The translations under genes and the position numbers were made by a program. DNA of 40,688 nt from Ectopseudomonas mendocina (GTDB lineage: Bacteria; Pseudomonadota; Gammaproteobacteria; Pseudomonadales; Pseudomonadaceae), in the NCBI RefSeq assembly GCF_016008875.1, contig NZ_JADTQG010000027.1, forward strand, positions 1 through 40,688, read 5' to 3'. Under the pieces are notes generated by a model that was given only the letters and a program-made list of their open reading frames with translations, did not search any database and was not told where the DNA came from. This document shows positions 17,257 through 25,901 of this stretch, one piece after another. Position 1 is the first letter of the stretch. Each line of letters starts with the position of its first letter.

Positions 17257-17805
17257 TCAGCTAGCCGCAAGCGGCCCTTTTATGTAGCGTTCCAGCGCCG
17301 CCAACGAGTCCGGGCAGTAAGGTAGGCGGTGGGTTTCCTCCAGCGCCTGCTCGATACTGATGAAGCGCGCCTCCAACACCTCTTCCGGCTGCAGCACCAG
17401 CGGCGCATCGGACACCGCAGAGTAGGCCATGCACCACAAGCGGCTTTCCGGGGCATCGTAGAGAAAGTGCGCATGCTCGACCAACTCGGCATCGACGATG
17501 CCCAACTCCTCGGCCAGTTCGCGCTCGGCAGAAAGCCGGTAGTCCTCGCCCTCCAGCACCATACCGCCAGCTGCGACATCCCAGTAGCCGGGATACAGCG
17601 CCTTGCTCAACGTGCGCCGATGCACACACAGCAGACCGGTCGAGTTGAACAACAGGATGTAGGTACCACGGCCAATCAGCCGGCGCTCGCGCAGTTCGGC
17701 GCGGGAAACGCCGCCCAGTGGCCGGTCGTTCTCGTCGACCCAGGCGACCCGCTCCTGATCCGAAGCGGCGCGATGCGCCGCCTCGGTCGCCGAGATCGCT
17801 TCCAT
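17257..17805 (-). CDS. Nudix hydrolase
   Basis: 182-aa pyrophosphohydrolase of unknown substrate. The Nudix box is complete: G-x5-E-x7-REUxEExGU is met by GMVLEGE followed by RELAEELGI. The N-terminal segment WVDENDRPLGGVSRAELRERRLIGRGTYILLF resembles isopentenyl-diphosphate isomerase-like and YfcD-type Nudix proteins, so nucleotide substrates should not be assumed. The ATG at 17803-17805 overlaps the DUF2333 stop codon by one base (TGATG). This indicates translational coupling, and the longer upstream frame is shadow sequence of DUF2333. Confidence 0.92.
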   Translation of the reverse strand: MEAISATEAAHRAASDQERVAWVDENDRPLGGVSRAELRERRLIGRGTYILLFNSTGLLCVHRRTLSKALYPGYWDVAAGGMVLEGEDYRLSAERELAEELGIVDAELVEHAHFLYDAPESRLWCMAYSAVSDAPLVLQPEEVLEARFISIEQALEETHRLPYCPDSLAALERYIKGPLAAS

Positions 17806-18857
17806 CAACCCTGGCTCAGCAGCTGGCGCAGGTCGATCAGGCCAGCGTTGGCGCGGGAGATGTAGTTGGCCATCACCAGGGAGTGGTTGGCGAGAATGCC
17901 GTAGCCGCTGCCATTGAGGATCATCGGGCTCCACAGGGTCGCTTGCGCTGCCTCCAGCTCGCGGATGATCTGGCGCACGCTGACGGTGGCGTTCTTCTTC
18001 GCCAGCACGTCGGCAAAATCGACCTCGATCGCGCGCAGCAGGTGAGCCAACGCCCACGCCTGACCACGGGCCTCGTAGAACACGTTGTCGATCTGCAGCC
18101 AGGGCGTCTCGTATACGCCATCTCGCCCGACCAGGCCGGACTCTTCGGCGTCGTTGCCCACCTGCAGATTCTCGTTCAGGCGCACCTGACCGACGCTGGC
18201 CGACAGACGCTGCGACAGTGAGCCGAGACGGGTGCCGGCATCGCCCAGCCAGTTGTTGAGGTTGTCGGCACGGGCATAGAACTGCGCATTCTTCTGGCTC
18301 AGGTCGGCCAGGTAGCGGTCCAGCGACTTGATGCCTTCGCGATACTCGGACTCGGACGCCGGCAGCGCCCAGCTCTTGTTGTCGAAGTGAAAGCGCGGCT
18401 CGGCGCGGGCCAGGTCCGGGTTCTCCGTGGACTGCGACTGCGAGCGAGCGAAATCCTTGCGCAGTGCGCGGGAGAAATCACGCACCTGCACCAGCACGCC
18501 GTATTCCCAGCTCGGCATGTTGTCCAGCCACAGGCCGGGCGGAGCCAGATCGTTGGACAGGTAGCCGCCCGGCTTGTCGAGCAGTGTGGTGGCGACCTGC
18601 TTGAGGGTTTCCACCGTGGTGTAGCCGGTGACCATCTGCCGCTGTGCCTGCTGCGCCGCACTCTGCGCGTGCTGCTGTACCTGGAAGGCAGACGGCTCCT
18701 GGCTCCAGTACCAGCCAACCACCAGGGCGATCAGCAGATAGACACCGATCAGACCGCCCAGCGCTCGGGCGATCAGGCTGCCGCCGCTGCGGCTCCCCCC
18801 TGAGGCCTTGTCGGCGCCGTCTGGCGAGTTCGTCGCACGATTCTTCCAATCCAGCAT
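17805..18857 (-). CDS. DUF2333 family membrane-anchored protein
   Basis: 350-aa protein of the DUF2333 family, function unknown. A ~28-residue polar N-terminus precedes one membrane helix at residues ~30-50 (LIARALGGLIGVYLLIALVVGWYW). The rest should lie in the periplasm and is largely helical: GYTTVETLKQVATTLLDKPGGYLSNDLAPPGLWLDNMPSWEYG, and a long segment of polar heptads. The start at 18857 (MLDWKNRATNS) has AAGGAC upstream; the frame extends to 18908 without support. It is translationally coupled to the Nudix gene and transcribed divergently from gcbA. In P. aeruginosa it occupies the same position. Confidence 0.85.
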   Translation of the reverse strand: MLDWKNRATNSPDGADKASGGSRSGGSLIARALGGLIGVYLLIALVVGWYWSQEPSAFQVQQHAQSAAQQAQRQMVTGYTTVETLKQVATTLLDKPGGYLSNDLAPPGLWLDNMPSWEYGVLVQVRDFSRALRKDFARSQSQSTENPDLARAEPRFHFDNKSWALPASESEYREGIKSLDRYLADLSQKNAQFYARADNLNNWLGDAGTRLGSLSQRLSASVGQVRLNENLQVGNDAEESGLVGRDGVYETPWLQIDNVFYEARGQAWALAHLLRAIEVDFADVLAKKNATVSVRQIIRELEAAQATLWSPMILNGSGYGILANHSLVMANYISRANAGLIDLRQLLSQG

Positions 18858-18996
18858 GGCAGTGTCCTTTTTCAAGCGAATTCGAGTGTTCGACCACAAC
18901 CCGGCCAACGGGTTGCGACCTGCTGCGCACTATAAGACAAGCCCACAGCAAAACGCAGGGAACAGAGGCAAACTTACCGTTGGTACGGGAAAACTA

Positions 18997-19024
18997 TATT
19001 TCTGTCGCTTATTCGACAGAAATA
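18997..19024. promoter_or_regulatory. Perfect 11-bp palindrome between DUF2333 and gcbA
   Basis: Arms TATTTCTGTCG (18997-19007) and CGACAGAAATA (19014-19024) with a 6-base centre. No T tract follows and it lies between two divergent starts, so it is more likely a protein-binding site than a terminator. The regulator is not identified. Confidence 0.5.
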
Positions 19025-19116
19025 CCGGCGTCAATTGATCGGCGGCAATGTCAGCGCCGTCATCAAGTGATAGCATCAAGCCACCACTGACTTAACCACA
19101 TAATAGAAGTCGGCCC

Positions 19117-20730
19117 ATGACCGAGCACCAGGACCCCAGTCGCGATCGCCTCAAGCATCACTTCGCCCAGCGCGTGATTCACCAGGCGCGCCAGGTGCTG
19201 GAAGTCTGGCAGCGCCTGCAACGCAGCGAATGGAACGATGCCGGCATGGCCGAGCTGACCGAAGCCAACCTGCGCCTGCTGCGCTATGCGGAGCGCTTCG
19301 AACAGATCGAGCACGCGCAACTGGCGCAAAACATCGGTGCCAGTCTGGATGAGGTGGTGGAAAACCGTGGCCGCCTCAACAGTAGCCTGATCGCTCGGCT
19401 CAATCAGGCCATGCAACGCCTCTCACGTACCGGCCTGCGCCACAGCGATGCCTTCGAGCAGACCTTCCTGCCACCGCTGCGCAAGCCAGTGTACATCGCC
19501 CTGCAGGATGCCCAGCGCGCCGAACGCCTGGCCCAGCAACTGGAGTTCTTTGGCCTGGCCGCGCAGGCATTGAGCGATAATCGCGCCTTCCGCGCCGCTA
19601 TCACCGAGCGCCACCCCGCCGCCATCGTCATGGATGTCGACTTCGCCGGCGCCGGGCTGGAGCTGGCAGGCTCGGTGCAGGAAGGCCTGGAGCAGAAGAT
19701 TCCTCTGCTGTTCTTCAGCCACTGCGACACCGACACCCCGACACGCCTGGCCGCGGTACGCGCCGGCGGGCAGGAGTTCTTCACCGGCTCGCTAGATGCC
19801 TCGAGCCTGCTCGAACGTATCGAAGTACTGACTCACGTCTCCCAATACGATCCGTACAAGGTGCTGATCGTCGACGACTCCAAGGCCCAGGCCACGCACA
19901 CCGAGCGCGTACTGAACAGCGCCGGCATCCTCACCCACACGCTAACCGAACCGATCCTGGCGATGGATGCACTGGCCGAGTTCCAGCCCGACCTGATCAT
20001 CCTCGACATGTACATGCCCGAGTGCAACGGCACCGAGCTGGCCAAGGTGATTCGCCACAACGACCGCTACGTCAGCGTGCCGATCATCTACCTGTCGGCC
20101 GAGGACGACCTCGACAAGCAGCTCGACGCCATGAGTGAGGGCGGCGATGACTTCCTCACCAAACCGATCAAGCCACGCCACCTGATCGCCACCGTACGCA
20201 ATCGCGCGGCGCGTGCCCGCAACCTCAAGGCACGCATGGTGCGTGACAGCCTCACCGGCCTGTACAACCACACCCACACCCTGCAACTGCTCGACGATGC
20301 CTGCTACCGCGCACGCCGCGAACAGCAGCCGCTGGCCTTCGCCATGCTCGACATCGACCACTTCAAGAAGGTCAACGACACCTATGGCCACCCCATGGGC
20401 GACCGGGTGATCAAAAGCCTGGCGCTGTTCCTCAAGCAACGCCTGCGCAAGACCGACCATATCGGCCGTTATGGCGGCGAAGAATTCGCCGTGGTGTTGC
20501 CCGATACCGACGAGCAATCGGCGCTCAAAGTGCTGGAGGAAATTCGCCAGCGCTTCGCCGAAATCCACTACCCGGCGCAACCGCAGGACCTGTCCTGCAC
20601 CTTCAGTTGTGGCATCGCCATGCTGCAACCTGGCCTGGACGGCAACGCACTGTCCAAACGCGCCGACGAAGCGCTGTACAAGGCCAAGCACGGCGGGCGC
20701 AACCGGGTGGAGCTCTACAGCGGGGATTGA
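19117..20730 (+). CDS. gcbA: Double-receiver diguanylate cyclase GcbA
   Basis: 537-aa response-regulator diguanylate cyclase. Residues 1-~120 are a helical N-terminal region (Hpt-like in character). Residues ~123-240 are a diverged receiver domain with D175. Residues ~247-365 are a canonical receiver: KVLIVDDSKA, phosphoacceptor D297 in IILDMYMP, and KP in LTKPIKPRH. The GGDEF domain follows with MLDIDHFKKVNDTYGH, GGEEF at residues 453-457 and an inhibitory-site RKTD five residues earlier. Position between DUF2333 and ctpL, and architecture, match PA4843 (GcbA/AdcA). That protein is known for promoting initial surface attachment and for a role in biofilm dispersion. The start at 19117 has only a weak AGAAG ahead of it. 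Confidence 0.93.
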   Translation: MTEHQDPSRDRLKHHFAQRVIHQARQVLEVWQRLQRSEWNDAGMAELTEANLRLLRYAERFEQIEHAQLAQNIGASLDEVVENRGRLNSSLIARLNQAMQRLSRTGLRHSDAFEQTFLPPLRKPVYIALQDAQRAERLAQQLEFFGLAAQALSDNRAFRAAITERHPAAIVMDVDFAGAGLELAGSVQEGLEQKIPLLFFSHCDTDTPTRLAAVRAGGQEFFTGSLDASSLLERIEVLTHVSQYDPYKVLIVDDSKAQATHTERVLNSAGILTHTLTEPILAMDALAEFQPDLIILDMYMPECNGTELAKVIRHNDRYVSVPIIYLSAEDDLDKQLDAMSEGGDDFLTKPIKPRHLIATVRNRAARARNLKARMVRDSLTGLYNHTHTLQLLDDACYRARREQQPLAFAMLDIDHFKKVNDTYGHPMGDRVIKSLALFLKQRLRKTDHIGRYGGEEFAVVLPDTDEQSALKVLEEIRQRFAEIHYPAQPQDLSCTFSCGIAMLQPGLDGNALSKRADEALYKAKHGGRNRVELYSGD

Positions 20731-20838
20731 GTTAGCTGCGCCCGACCGCGGAAACGTGATACAGCGCACGCCGTCATGAGCCTGTAACCAAAACGCAATA
20801 ACCTCGCGAGTATCGTTCAGTTGTCGATCGAGCTCGCC

Positions 20839-22803
20839 ATGCGCCTCAAGCTGCTCACCAATCTCAACACCCAGCTGCTGGTCACCGTCTGCGTCGCCCT
20901 GGCGCTAACGCTCTGGTGGTCGCAGCGCGCTTTGCAGCAACCCGTGCAGTTGATGGAGCGCTACCTGACGCTTTCCCAGCAGTTCCAGCGCGACGTGGCC
21001 GACAACATCCAGGCCTATCTCGCCAGTGGTAACGCCGTGCAACACAGCGCCGCTACCCAGGCCATCGACGCCTTCGACCAATCCTTCGAACAGCTCCCGC
21101 AACAACTGGCCAATGAGCTACGCCCAAGCCTGGAACAACTGCGTGACTACAGTGCCAACCAGTTGCTTGCGGCCGGCAAGCTCGCAGGCGACCCGCAAGG
21201 GCTGCTATTGCAGGCCGAACGCGAAATGCTCGCCACGCTGGAACAACTGAGCCAGTACGTCGACAGCGCCAACAGCCCAGGCGCCGCCAGTTATCGCAAA
21301 CCGCTGCAGGAGGCAGGCTCACGCCTGCTGAAATTGGCGCACGCTCGTGAACGTTTCACCAGTCAGGGCCGCAGCGAGCTGCTCAGCGACGTCGAGCGTG
21401 AACTCAAGGCCCTGGGCCAGCAGGCGGAAACGCTCGACAGCCTGCCGCTGCTCGGCGTGCAGCAGGCCGAAAGCTCCGCCAATATCGGCTTCGCCGCCCT
21501 GCTCGGGCTGGAAGACCCAGCGCAGGAGCAGCAGGCGCAGGATCGTGGCATCGACCTGAAACGCGAGCTGAGCGCGCTGGTGCGCCGTTACCCCGGTGAA
21601 CTGCAGCGCACCCGTGAACTGGTCGAGCAGCGTCAGCAACTGGCCGTGACCACGGCAGAGCGTGTGCACCAGGTGCAGCAGGCTCTGGCTGCGCTGGAAC
21701 CGCTGGTAAAAGGTGAATACGCGCGCATTCAGGGCGAGGTAAGGCTGATTCAGGGCCTGATGATCGGCCTGATCCTGCTGATTGCCCTGGCCATCGACCG
21801 CATCCAGCGACGCCTGTCGCAAGTGCTTGGCAACCTGGTTCCGGCCCTGTCGCAGTGGGCCTGCGGCGACTTCGCCACGCCGGTCACGATCAACTCGCGC
21901 ACCCGCGAACTGCGCGATATAGAGGGCTCCCTCAATCATCTGCGCCGCTATCTGGTGGAGCTGGTCGCCAGCATCCGCGGACATGCCGAGCAGGTCGCGG
22001 ATTCCAGCCGCACCCTGGCCGACCTCAGCAGTGGCCTGCACGGCGGTGCCGAACGCCAGACGGGGGATACTGCGCTGATCCGCGACGCGCTGAGCGAGCT
22101 GGAGGCGACCATCGGCCAGGTCGCCGAGGACGCCAGCCAGACCGCCGAGGCCAGCCGTGACGCCGACCGCGCCCTGATTCATGGCCAGCAGGTCATCGGC
22201 CAGAGCCTGGAAGGCCTGCACGCGCTGGTGAGCGAAGTGCAGGGCAATGCCCAGGCCATCGAACGCCTGGCCAACGAAACTGCGACCATTGGCAGCGTGC
22301 TGACGGTGATTCGTGGCATCGCCGAACAAACCAACCTGCTCGCCCTCAACGCTGCCATCGAGGCCGCACGCGCGGGTGAGGCGGGCCGTGGATTCGCCGT
22401 GGTCGCCGATGAAGTGCGCTCGTTATCACAACGTACCGGCGGCGCCACGGCAGAAATCCAGGAGGTGATCGGTCGCCTGCAACAGGCGGCGCACCAGTCC
22501 GTGCAGGCCATGCGTGCCCAGGTCGAACATGCCGAAGCCACTGCCGGCAAGGCCGAGGCGGCCGACGGTGCGCTGGACGAGATCGTCAGCGCCATTCGTA
22601 CCATCGCCAGCATGGCCCAGCGCATCGCCGAAGCCACTGCCCAGCAGAGCGGTGCAGTCGGCGAAATTCGCGAACACGGGGAACGCATCCACCAGTTGGG
22701 TGACGAAAACCTCGGCCTGATTGCCAGCGGACGCAACGAAAGCGAGCGACTGCTGCAGCTTGGCGGCCAACTGCACAGCGCCGTGCAGGCGTTTCGCGTG
22801 TAG
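20839..22803 (+). CDS. ctpL: Methyl-accepting chemotaxis protein CtpL
   Basis: Transmembrane chemoreceptor of 654 aa. The ATG at 20839 (MRLKLLTNLNTQLL) is preferred over an upstream TTG at 20821. A first helix at ~12-30 is followed by a long helical periplasmic domain to ~290, rich in Q, L and E heptads. The second helix (LIQGLMIGLILLIALAI), a HAMP region and the signalling coiled coil follow, with the tip AEQTNLLALNAAIEAARAGE. Its place between gcbA and dsbD is that of PA4844, CtpL. The P. aeruginosa protein mediates taxis toward low phosphate, thought to need a binding protein, and has been linked to chloroaniline and catechol taxis. Ligand identity here is by synteny only. Confidence 0.9.
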   Translation: MRLKLLTNLNTQLLVTVCVALALTLWWSQRALQQPVQLMERYLTLSQQFQRDVADNIQAYLASGNAVQHSAATQAIDAFDQSFEQLPQQLANELRPSLEQLRDYSANQLLAAGKLAGDPQGLLLQAEREMLATLEQLSQYVDSANSPGAASYRKPLQEAGSRLLKLAHARERFTSQGRSELLSDVERELKALGQQAETLDSLPLLGVQQAESSANIGFAALLGLEDPAQEQQAQDRGIDLKRELSALVRRYPGELQRTRELVEQRQQLAVTTAERVHQVQQALAALEPLVKGEYARIQGEVRLIQGLMIGLILLIALAIDRIQRRLSQVLGNLVPALSQWACGDFATPVTINSRTRELRDIEGSLNHLRRYLVELVASIRGHAEQVADSSRTLADLSSGLHGGAERQTGDTALIRDALSELEATIGQVAEDASQTAEASRDADRALIHGQQVIGQSLEGLHALVSEVQGNAQAIERLANETATIGSVLTVIRGIAEQTNLLALNAAIEAARAGEAGRGFAVVADEVRSLSQRTGGATAEIQEVIGRLQQAAHQSVQAMRAQVEHAEATAGKAEAADGALDEIVSAIRTIASMAQRIAEATAQQSGAVGEIREHGERIHQLGDENLGLIASGRNESERLLQLGGQLHSAVQAFRV

Positions 22804-22985
22804 GTGCCGAACGAAACGAGCCTGCGACACGGCGGCGCAGGGCAATTCTCGCCAGGAACTCCCGCAGACCGCCCATCTCCAAGGTTCCACTCATCCCCGG
22901 CATTCGACGCTCCGGCGTGGCGACAGCGATGCGGCTGAGCGCTTTCCGGTATCATGCCGCCACCTTTCGCCGAGATGTTCACCCG

Positions 22986-24770
22986 ATGTCACTGCGTCGA
23001 CTGTTGCTTCCCCTGCTTCTGCTCTGCCTCAGCCTGCCGGTCAGCGCCGGCCTGTTCGATCAGCGTCCGGCCGCCTCGCCACTTGGCGCGCCGCTGAACA
23101 ACAGCAGCGATTTTCTGCCCGTGCGTGAAGCCTTCAAGCTGAGCCTGGTAAGCAGTGACATGCAGTCGGCGACGCTGCGCTTCGTGGCCACCGAGGGCTA
23201 TTACCTCTACCGCCACCGTTTCAACTTCAGCGTCGAACCGGCCGACCTGGCGCTCGGCGAGGCGGAGCTGCCCGCCGGCCAGGCCAAGCACGACGAATTC
23301 TTCGGCGATGTCGAGGTTTACTACGGAGTGCTGGATATCCGCCTGCCACTGAACAACCCGGACAACCGACCGCTGCGCCTGCAGGTCGGCTACCAGGGCT
23401 GCGCAGACAAGGGCCTGTGCTATCCGCCGGAAACCGAGTTCATCGAGATCGGTGACATACCCGCCGCCAGCGACGATGCAGCACCTGTCGCGGCCGACTG
23501 GAACTGGAAGGAACTGGCGCTGTTCTTCTTAGGCGGCCTGGCACTGACCTTCACCCCTTGCGTACTGCCCATGCTGCCGATCCTCTCCGGCGTGGTACTA
23601 CGCGGGCAACTGGGGGGCTTTCGCAGCCTGACGCTGTCGCTGGCGTATGTGCTGCCGATGGCGATCTGTTTCGCCATCCTCGGCACCCTGATGGGCCTGT
23701 TCGGCGCAGGCCTCAACCTGCAGGCGCGTCTGCAATCGCCCTGGGTACTGGTGCCCTTCGCTGCCTTCTTCGCGGTGTTCGCGCTGGCCATGTTCGGCCT
23801 GTTCGAGTTGCGCCTGCCACGCTTCATCAGCGAACCGCTGGATCGCCTAGCCGGCAAGACTCACGGTGGTTCGCACGTGAATGCCGCATTGCTCGGCATC
23901 CTTTCCAGCCTGTTGGTCAGCCCCTGCGTTTCCGCACCGCTGGCCGGCGCCCTGCTCTATATCAGCGCCAGTGGCGATGCGCTGGGCGGTGGCCTGAAGC
24001 TGCTGGCGCTCGGCCTTGGCATGGGCACCCCGTTGGTGCTGTTTGCCGTGGGCGGCGGCGCATTGCTGCCGAAAACCGGCACCTGGATGGTCACCGTGCG
24101 CAACGCCTTCGGTGTGCTACTGCTGGCCGTTTCGGTGTGGCTGCTCGAGCGCGTACTGCCAGGCAGCCTCAGTCTGGCGCTCTGGGGCCTGCTGGCCGGC
24201 GGCGTGGCGGTGTTCCTCGGCGCACTGGAGTTCGGGCCCAAGACGCACCGGCAGAAACTCGGCCAGGTCGCCGGGCTGGCGCTGCTGGTCTATGCCCTGG
24301 CCGCCTGGGTCGGCGCCCTGCAGGGCGCTACCGACCCGCTCAAGCCGCTCGGTCAGTTGCAGGCCGGCGCCAGCCAAAGCAGCGCCAAGAGCGGTGCCTG
24401 GCAAACCCTGAGCAGCCCAGCCGAACTGGACGCGGCCCTGGCCGAGGCCAAAGCGGGCGGCCAGCCGCTGCTGCTGGACTGGTACGCGGACTGGTGCATC
24501 AGCTGCAAGGTCATCGAGCGTGAGGTGTTCGGCAACGCCGAGGTTGGCAGCAAACTGACCGGCTGGCGCCTGATCCGCTTCGACATCACCGACAGCAACG
24601 CCGCCCAGCGCGCCCTGCTGGACCGTTACAAGCTGTTCGGCCCACCAGCCATCCAGTTGTTCGCCGGCAATGGTGACGAATTGCTCGATCTGCGTGTCGT
24701 AGGTGAGGTCGACGCCGCCACCTTCGCCGCTCGCCTGGACCAGGCCAGTAGCCGCAAGGCCAGCCGCTGA
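22986..24770 (+). CDS. dsbD: Thiol:disulfide interchange protein DsbD (DipZ)
   Basis: 594-aa membrane protein that moves electrons from cytoplasmic thioredoxin to periplasmic DsbC/DsbG and cytochrome c maturation partners. A signal peptide (MSLRRLLLPLLLLCLSLPVSA) leads the immunoglobulin-like alpha domain with C139 and C145. The eight-helix beta domain carries its cysteine pair in FTPCVLPMLP and LLVSPCVSAP. The C-terminal thioredoxin-like gamma domain has WCISC (C504, C507). All six redox cysteines are present. The start is set by the signal peptide at 22986; the 23 residues upstream do not fit. A TATCAT about 35 bases ahead is a possible -10. It is followed by aroQ under a separate promoter. 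Confidence 0.97.
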   Translation: MSLRRLLLPLLLLCLSLPVSAGLFDQRPAASPLGAPLNNSSDFLPVREAFKLSLVSSDMQSATLRFVATEGYYLYRHRFNFSVEPADLALGEAELPAGQAKHDEFFGDVEVYYGVLDIRLPLNNPDNRPLRLQVGYQGCADKGLCYPPETEFIEIGDIPAASDDAAPVAADWNWKELALFFLGGLALTFTPCVLPMLPILSGVVLRGQLGGFRSLTLSLAYVLPMAICFAILGTLMGLFGAGLNLQARLQSPWVLVPFAAFFAVFALAMFGLFELRLPRFISEPLDRLAGKTHGGSHVNAALLGILSSLLVSPCVSAPLAGALLYISASGDALGGGLKLLALGLGMGTPLVLFAVGGGALLPKTGTWMVTVRNAFGVLLLAVSVWLLERVLPGSLSLALWGLLAGGVAVFLGALEFGPKTHRQKLGQVAGLALLVYALAAWVGALQGATDPLKPLGQLQAGASQSSAKSGAWQTLSSPAELDAALAEAKAGGQPLLLDWYADWCISCKVIEREVFGNAEVGSKLTGWRLIRFDITDSNAAQRALLDRYKLFGPPAIQLFAGNGDELLDLRVVGEVDAATFAARLDQASSRKASR

Positions 24771-24796
24771 GAAACCTCGGCGCGATCCGGGCAAGC

Positions 24797-24825
24797 CTGG
24801 CAACGACCAAAACCAGCGCTATAGT
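24797..24825 (+). promoter_or_regulatory. Sigma-70-type promoter of aroQ-accB-accC
   Basis: CTGGCA (24797-24802), 17 bases, then TATAGT (24820-24825). The predicted transcript start near 24832 leaves a leader of about 95 bases before aroQ. Confidence 0.55.
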
Positions 24826-24925
24826 CATATTTTTGCCGCAAACGCCGGGCATCGTGTCGGCTATTGCCGACATCGGACCAGCTACGGCATAGTCCTGCGC
24901 AGCCCGAACAACAAGGAACGCGACC

Positions 24926-25372
24926 ATGGCCACCCTACTGGTGCTGCACGGCCCCAATCTCAACCTGCTGGGCACCCGCGAGCCCGACAAATATGGCGCC
25001 ACCACCCTCGCCCAGATCAATCAGGATCTGGAGCAGCGCGCCCGCGACGCAGGTCACCATCTGCTGTACCTGCAGAGCAATGCCGAATACGAATTGATCG
25101 ACCGCATTCACGCCGCAAAGGGTGAAGGTGTCGACTTTATCCTGATCAATCCTGCCGCTTTTACCCATACAAGCGTCGCATTACGTGACGCGTTGCTGGC
25201 GGTGAGCATCCCATTCATCGAAGTGCACCTGTCCAACGTGCACAAGCGTGAACCTTTCCGCCATCACTCCTACTTTTCCGACGTTGCCGTAGGGGTGATC
25301 TGCGGGCTTGGCGCCAGCGGTTATCGACTGGCCCTGGAAGCGGCACTCGAACAACTGACCGGGCGCGCCTGA
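24926..25372 (+). CDS. aroQ: Type II 3-dehydroquinate dehydratase
   Basis: 148-aa dodecameric enzyme of the shikimate pathway, dehydrating 3-dehydroquinate to 3-dehydroshikimate. All type II motifs are present: HGPNLNLLGTREPDKYG with active-site Y23 and R18, SNAEYELIDRIH, INPAAFTHTSVALRDAL, and EVHLSNVHKREPFRHHSY with the catalytic histidine. AAGGAA precedes the ATG. It heads the aroQ-accB-accC cluster, 50 bases before accB. This arrangement is conserved in Pseudomonas and other gammaproteobacteria. Confidence 0.98.
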   Translation: MATLLVLHGPNLNLLGTREPDKYGATTLAQINQDLEQRARDAGHHLLYLQSNAEYELIDRIHAAKGEGVDFILINPAAFTHTSVALRDALLAVSIPFIEVHLSNVHKREPFRHHSYFSDVAVGVICGLGASGYRLALEAALEQLTGRA

Positions 25373-25422
25373 CGCGTAGCCTGGTAGACAAGTCCTACCT
25401 CACCTCTGGGAGTTGACCATTC

Positions 25423-25884
25423 ATGGATATCCGTAAAGTCAAGAAACTGATCGAGCTGCTGGAAGAGTCCGGTATCGACGAGCTGGAGATCAAAGAGGGC
25501 GAAGAGTCCGTACGTATCAGCCGTCACAGCAAACAGCCGGCCTATGCCGCCCAGCCGGTCTACGCCCCGGCACCCGCTCCGGCTGCCGCACCTGTCGCTG
25601 CTGCCGCTCCGAGCGCCGAAGCCGCTCCGGCTGCCGCGCCGAAGCTGAACGGCACCGTGGCTCGCTCGCCGATGGTCGGCACCTTCTACCGCGCTGCTTC
25701 GCCGACCTCTGCCAACTTCGTCGAAGTCGGTCAGACCGTGAAGAAAGGCGACATCCTCTGCATCGTCGAAGCGATGAAGATGATGAACCACATCGAAGCC
25801 GAAGCCAGCGGTGTGATCGAATCCATCCTGGTGGAAAACGGCCAGCCGGTTGAGTACGACCAACCCCTGTTCACCATCGTTTGA
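25423..25884 (+). CDS. accB: Biotin carboxyl carrier protein of acetyl-CoA carboxylase
   Basis: 153-aa BCCP subunit carrying the biotin that shuttles carboxylate to acetyl-CoA at the start of fatty acid synthesis. N-terminal residues 1-~38 form the dimerisation region. An Ala/Pro linker covers ~39-75. The C-terminal biotinyl domain carries EAMKMMNHI with K119 as the biotinylated lysine. GGGAG lies ahead of the ATG. It is followed 17 bases later by accC, whose product is its partner. Confidence 0.99.
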   Translation: MDIRKVKKLIELLEESGIDELEIKEGEESVRISRHSKQPAYAAQPVYAPAPAPAAAPVAAAAPSAEAAPAAAPKLNGTVARSPMVGTFYRAASPTSANFVEVGQTVKKGDILCIVEAMKMMNHIEAEASGVIESILVENGQPVEYDQPLFTIV

Positions 25885-25901
25885 TGCACGGGGAGCCTGC
25901 A

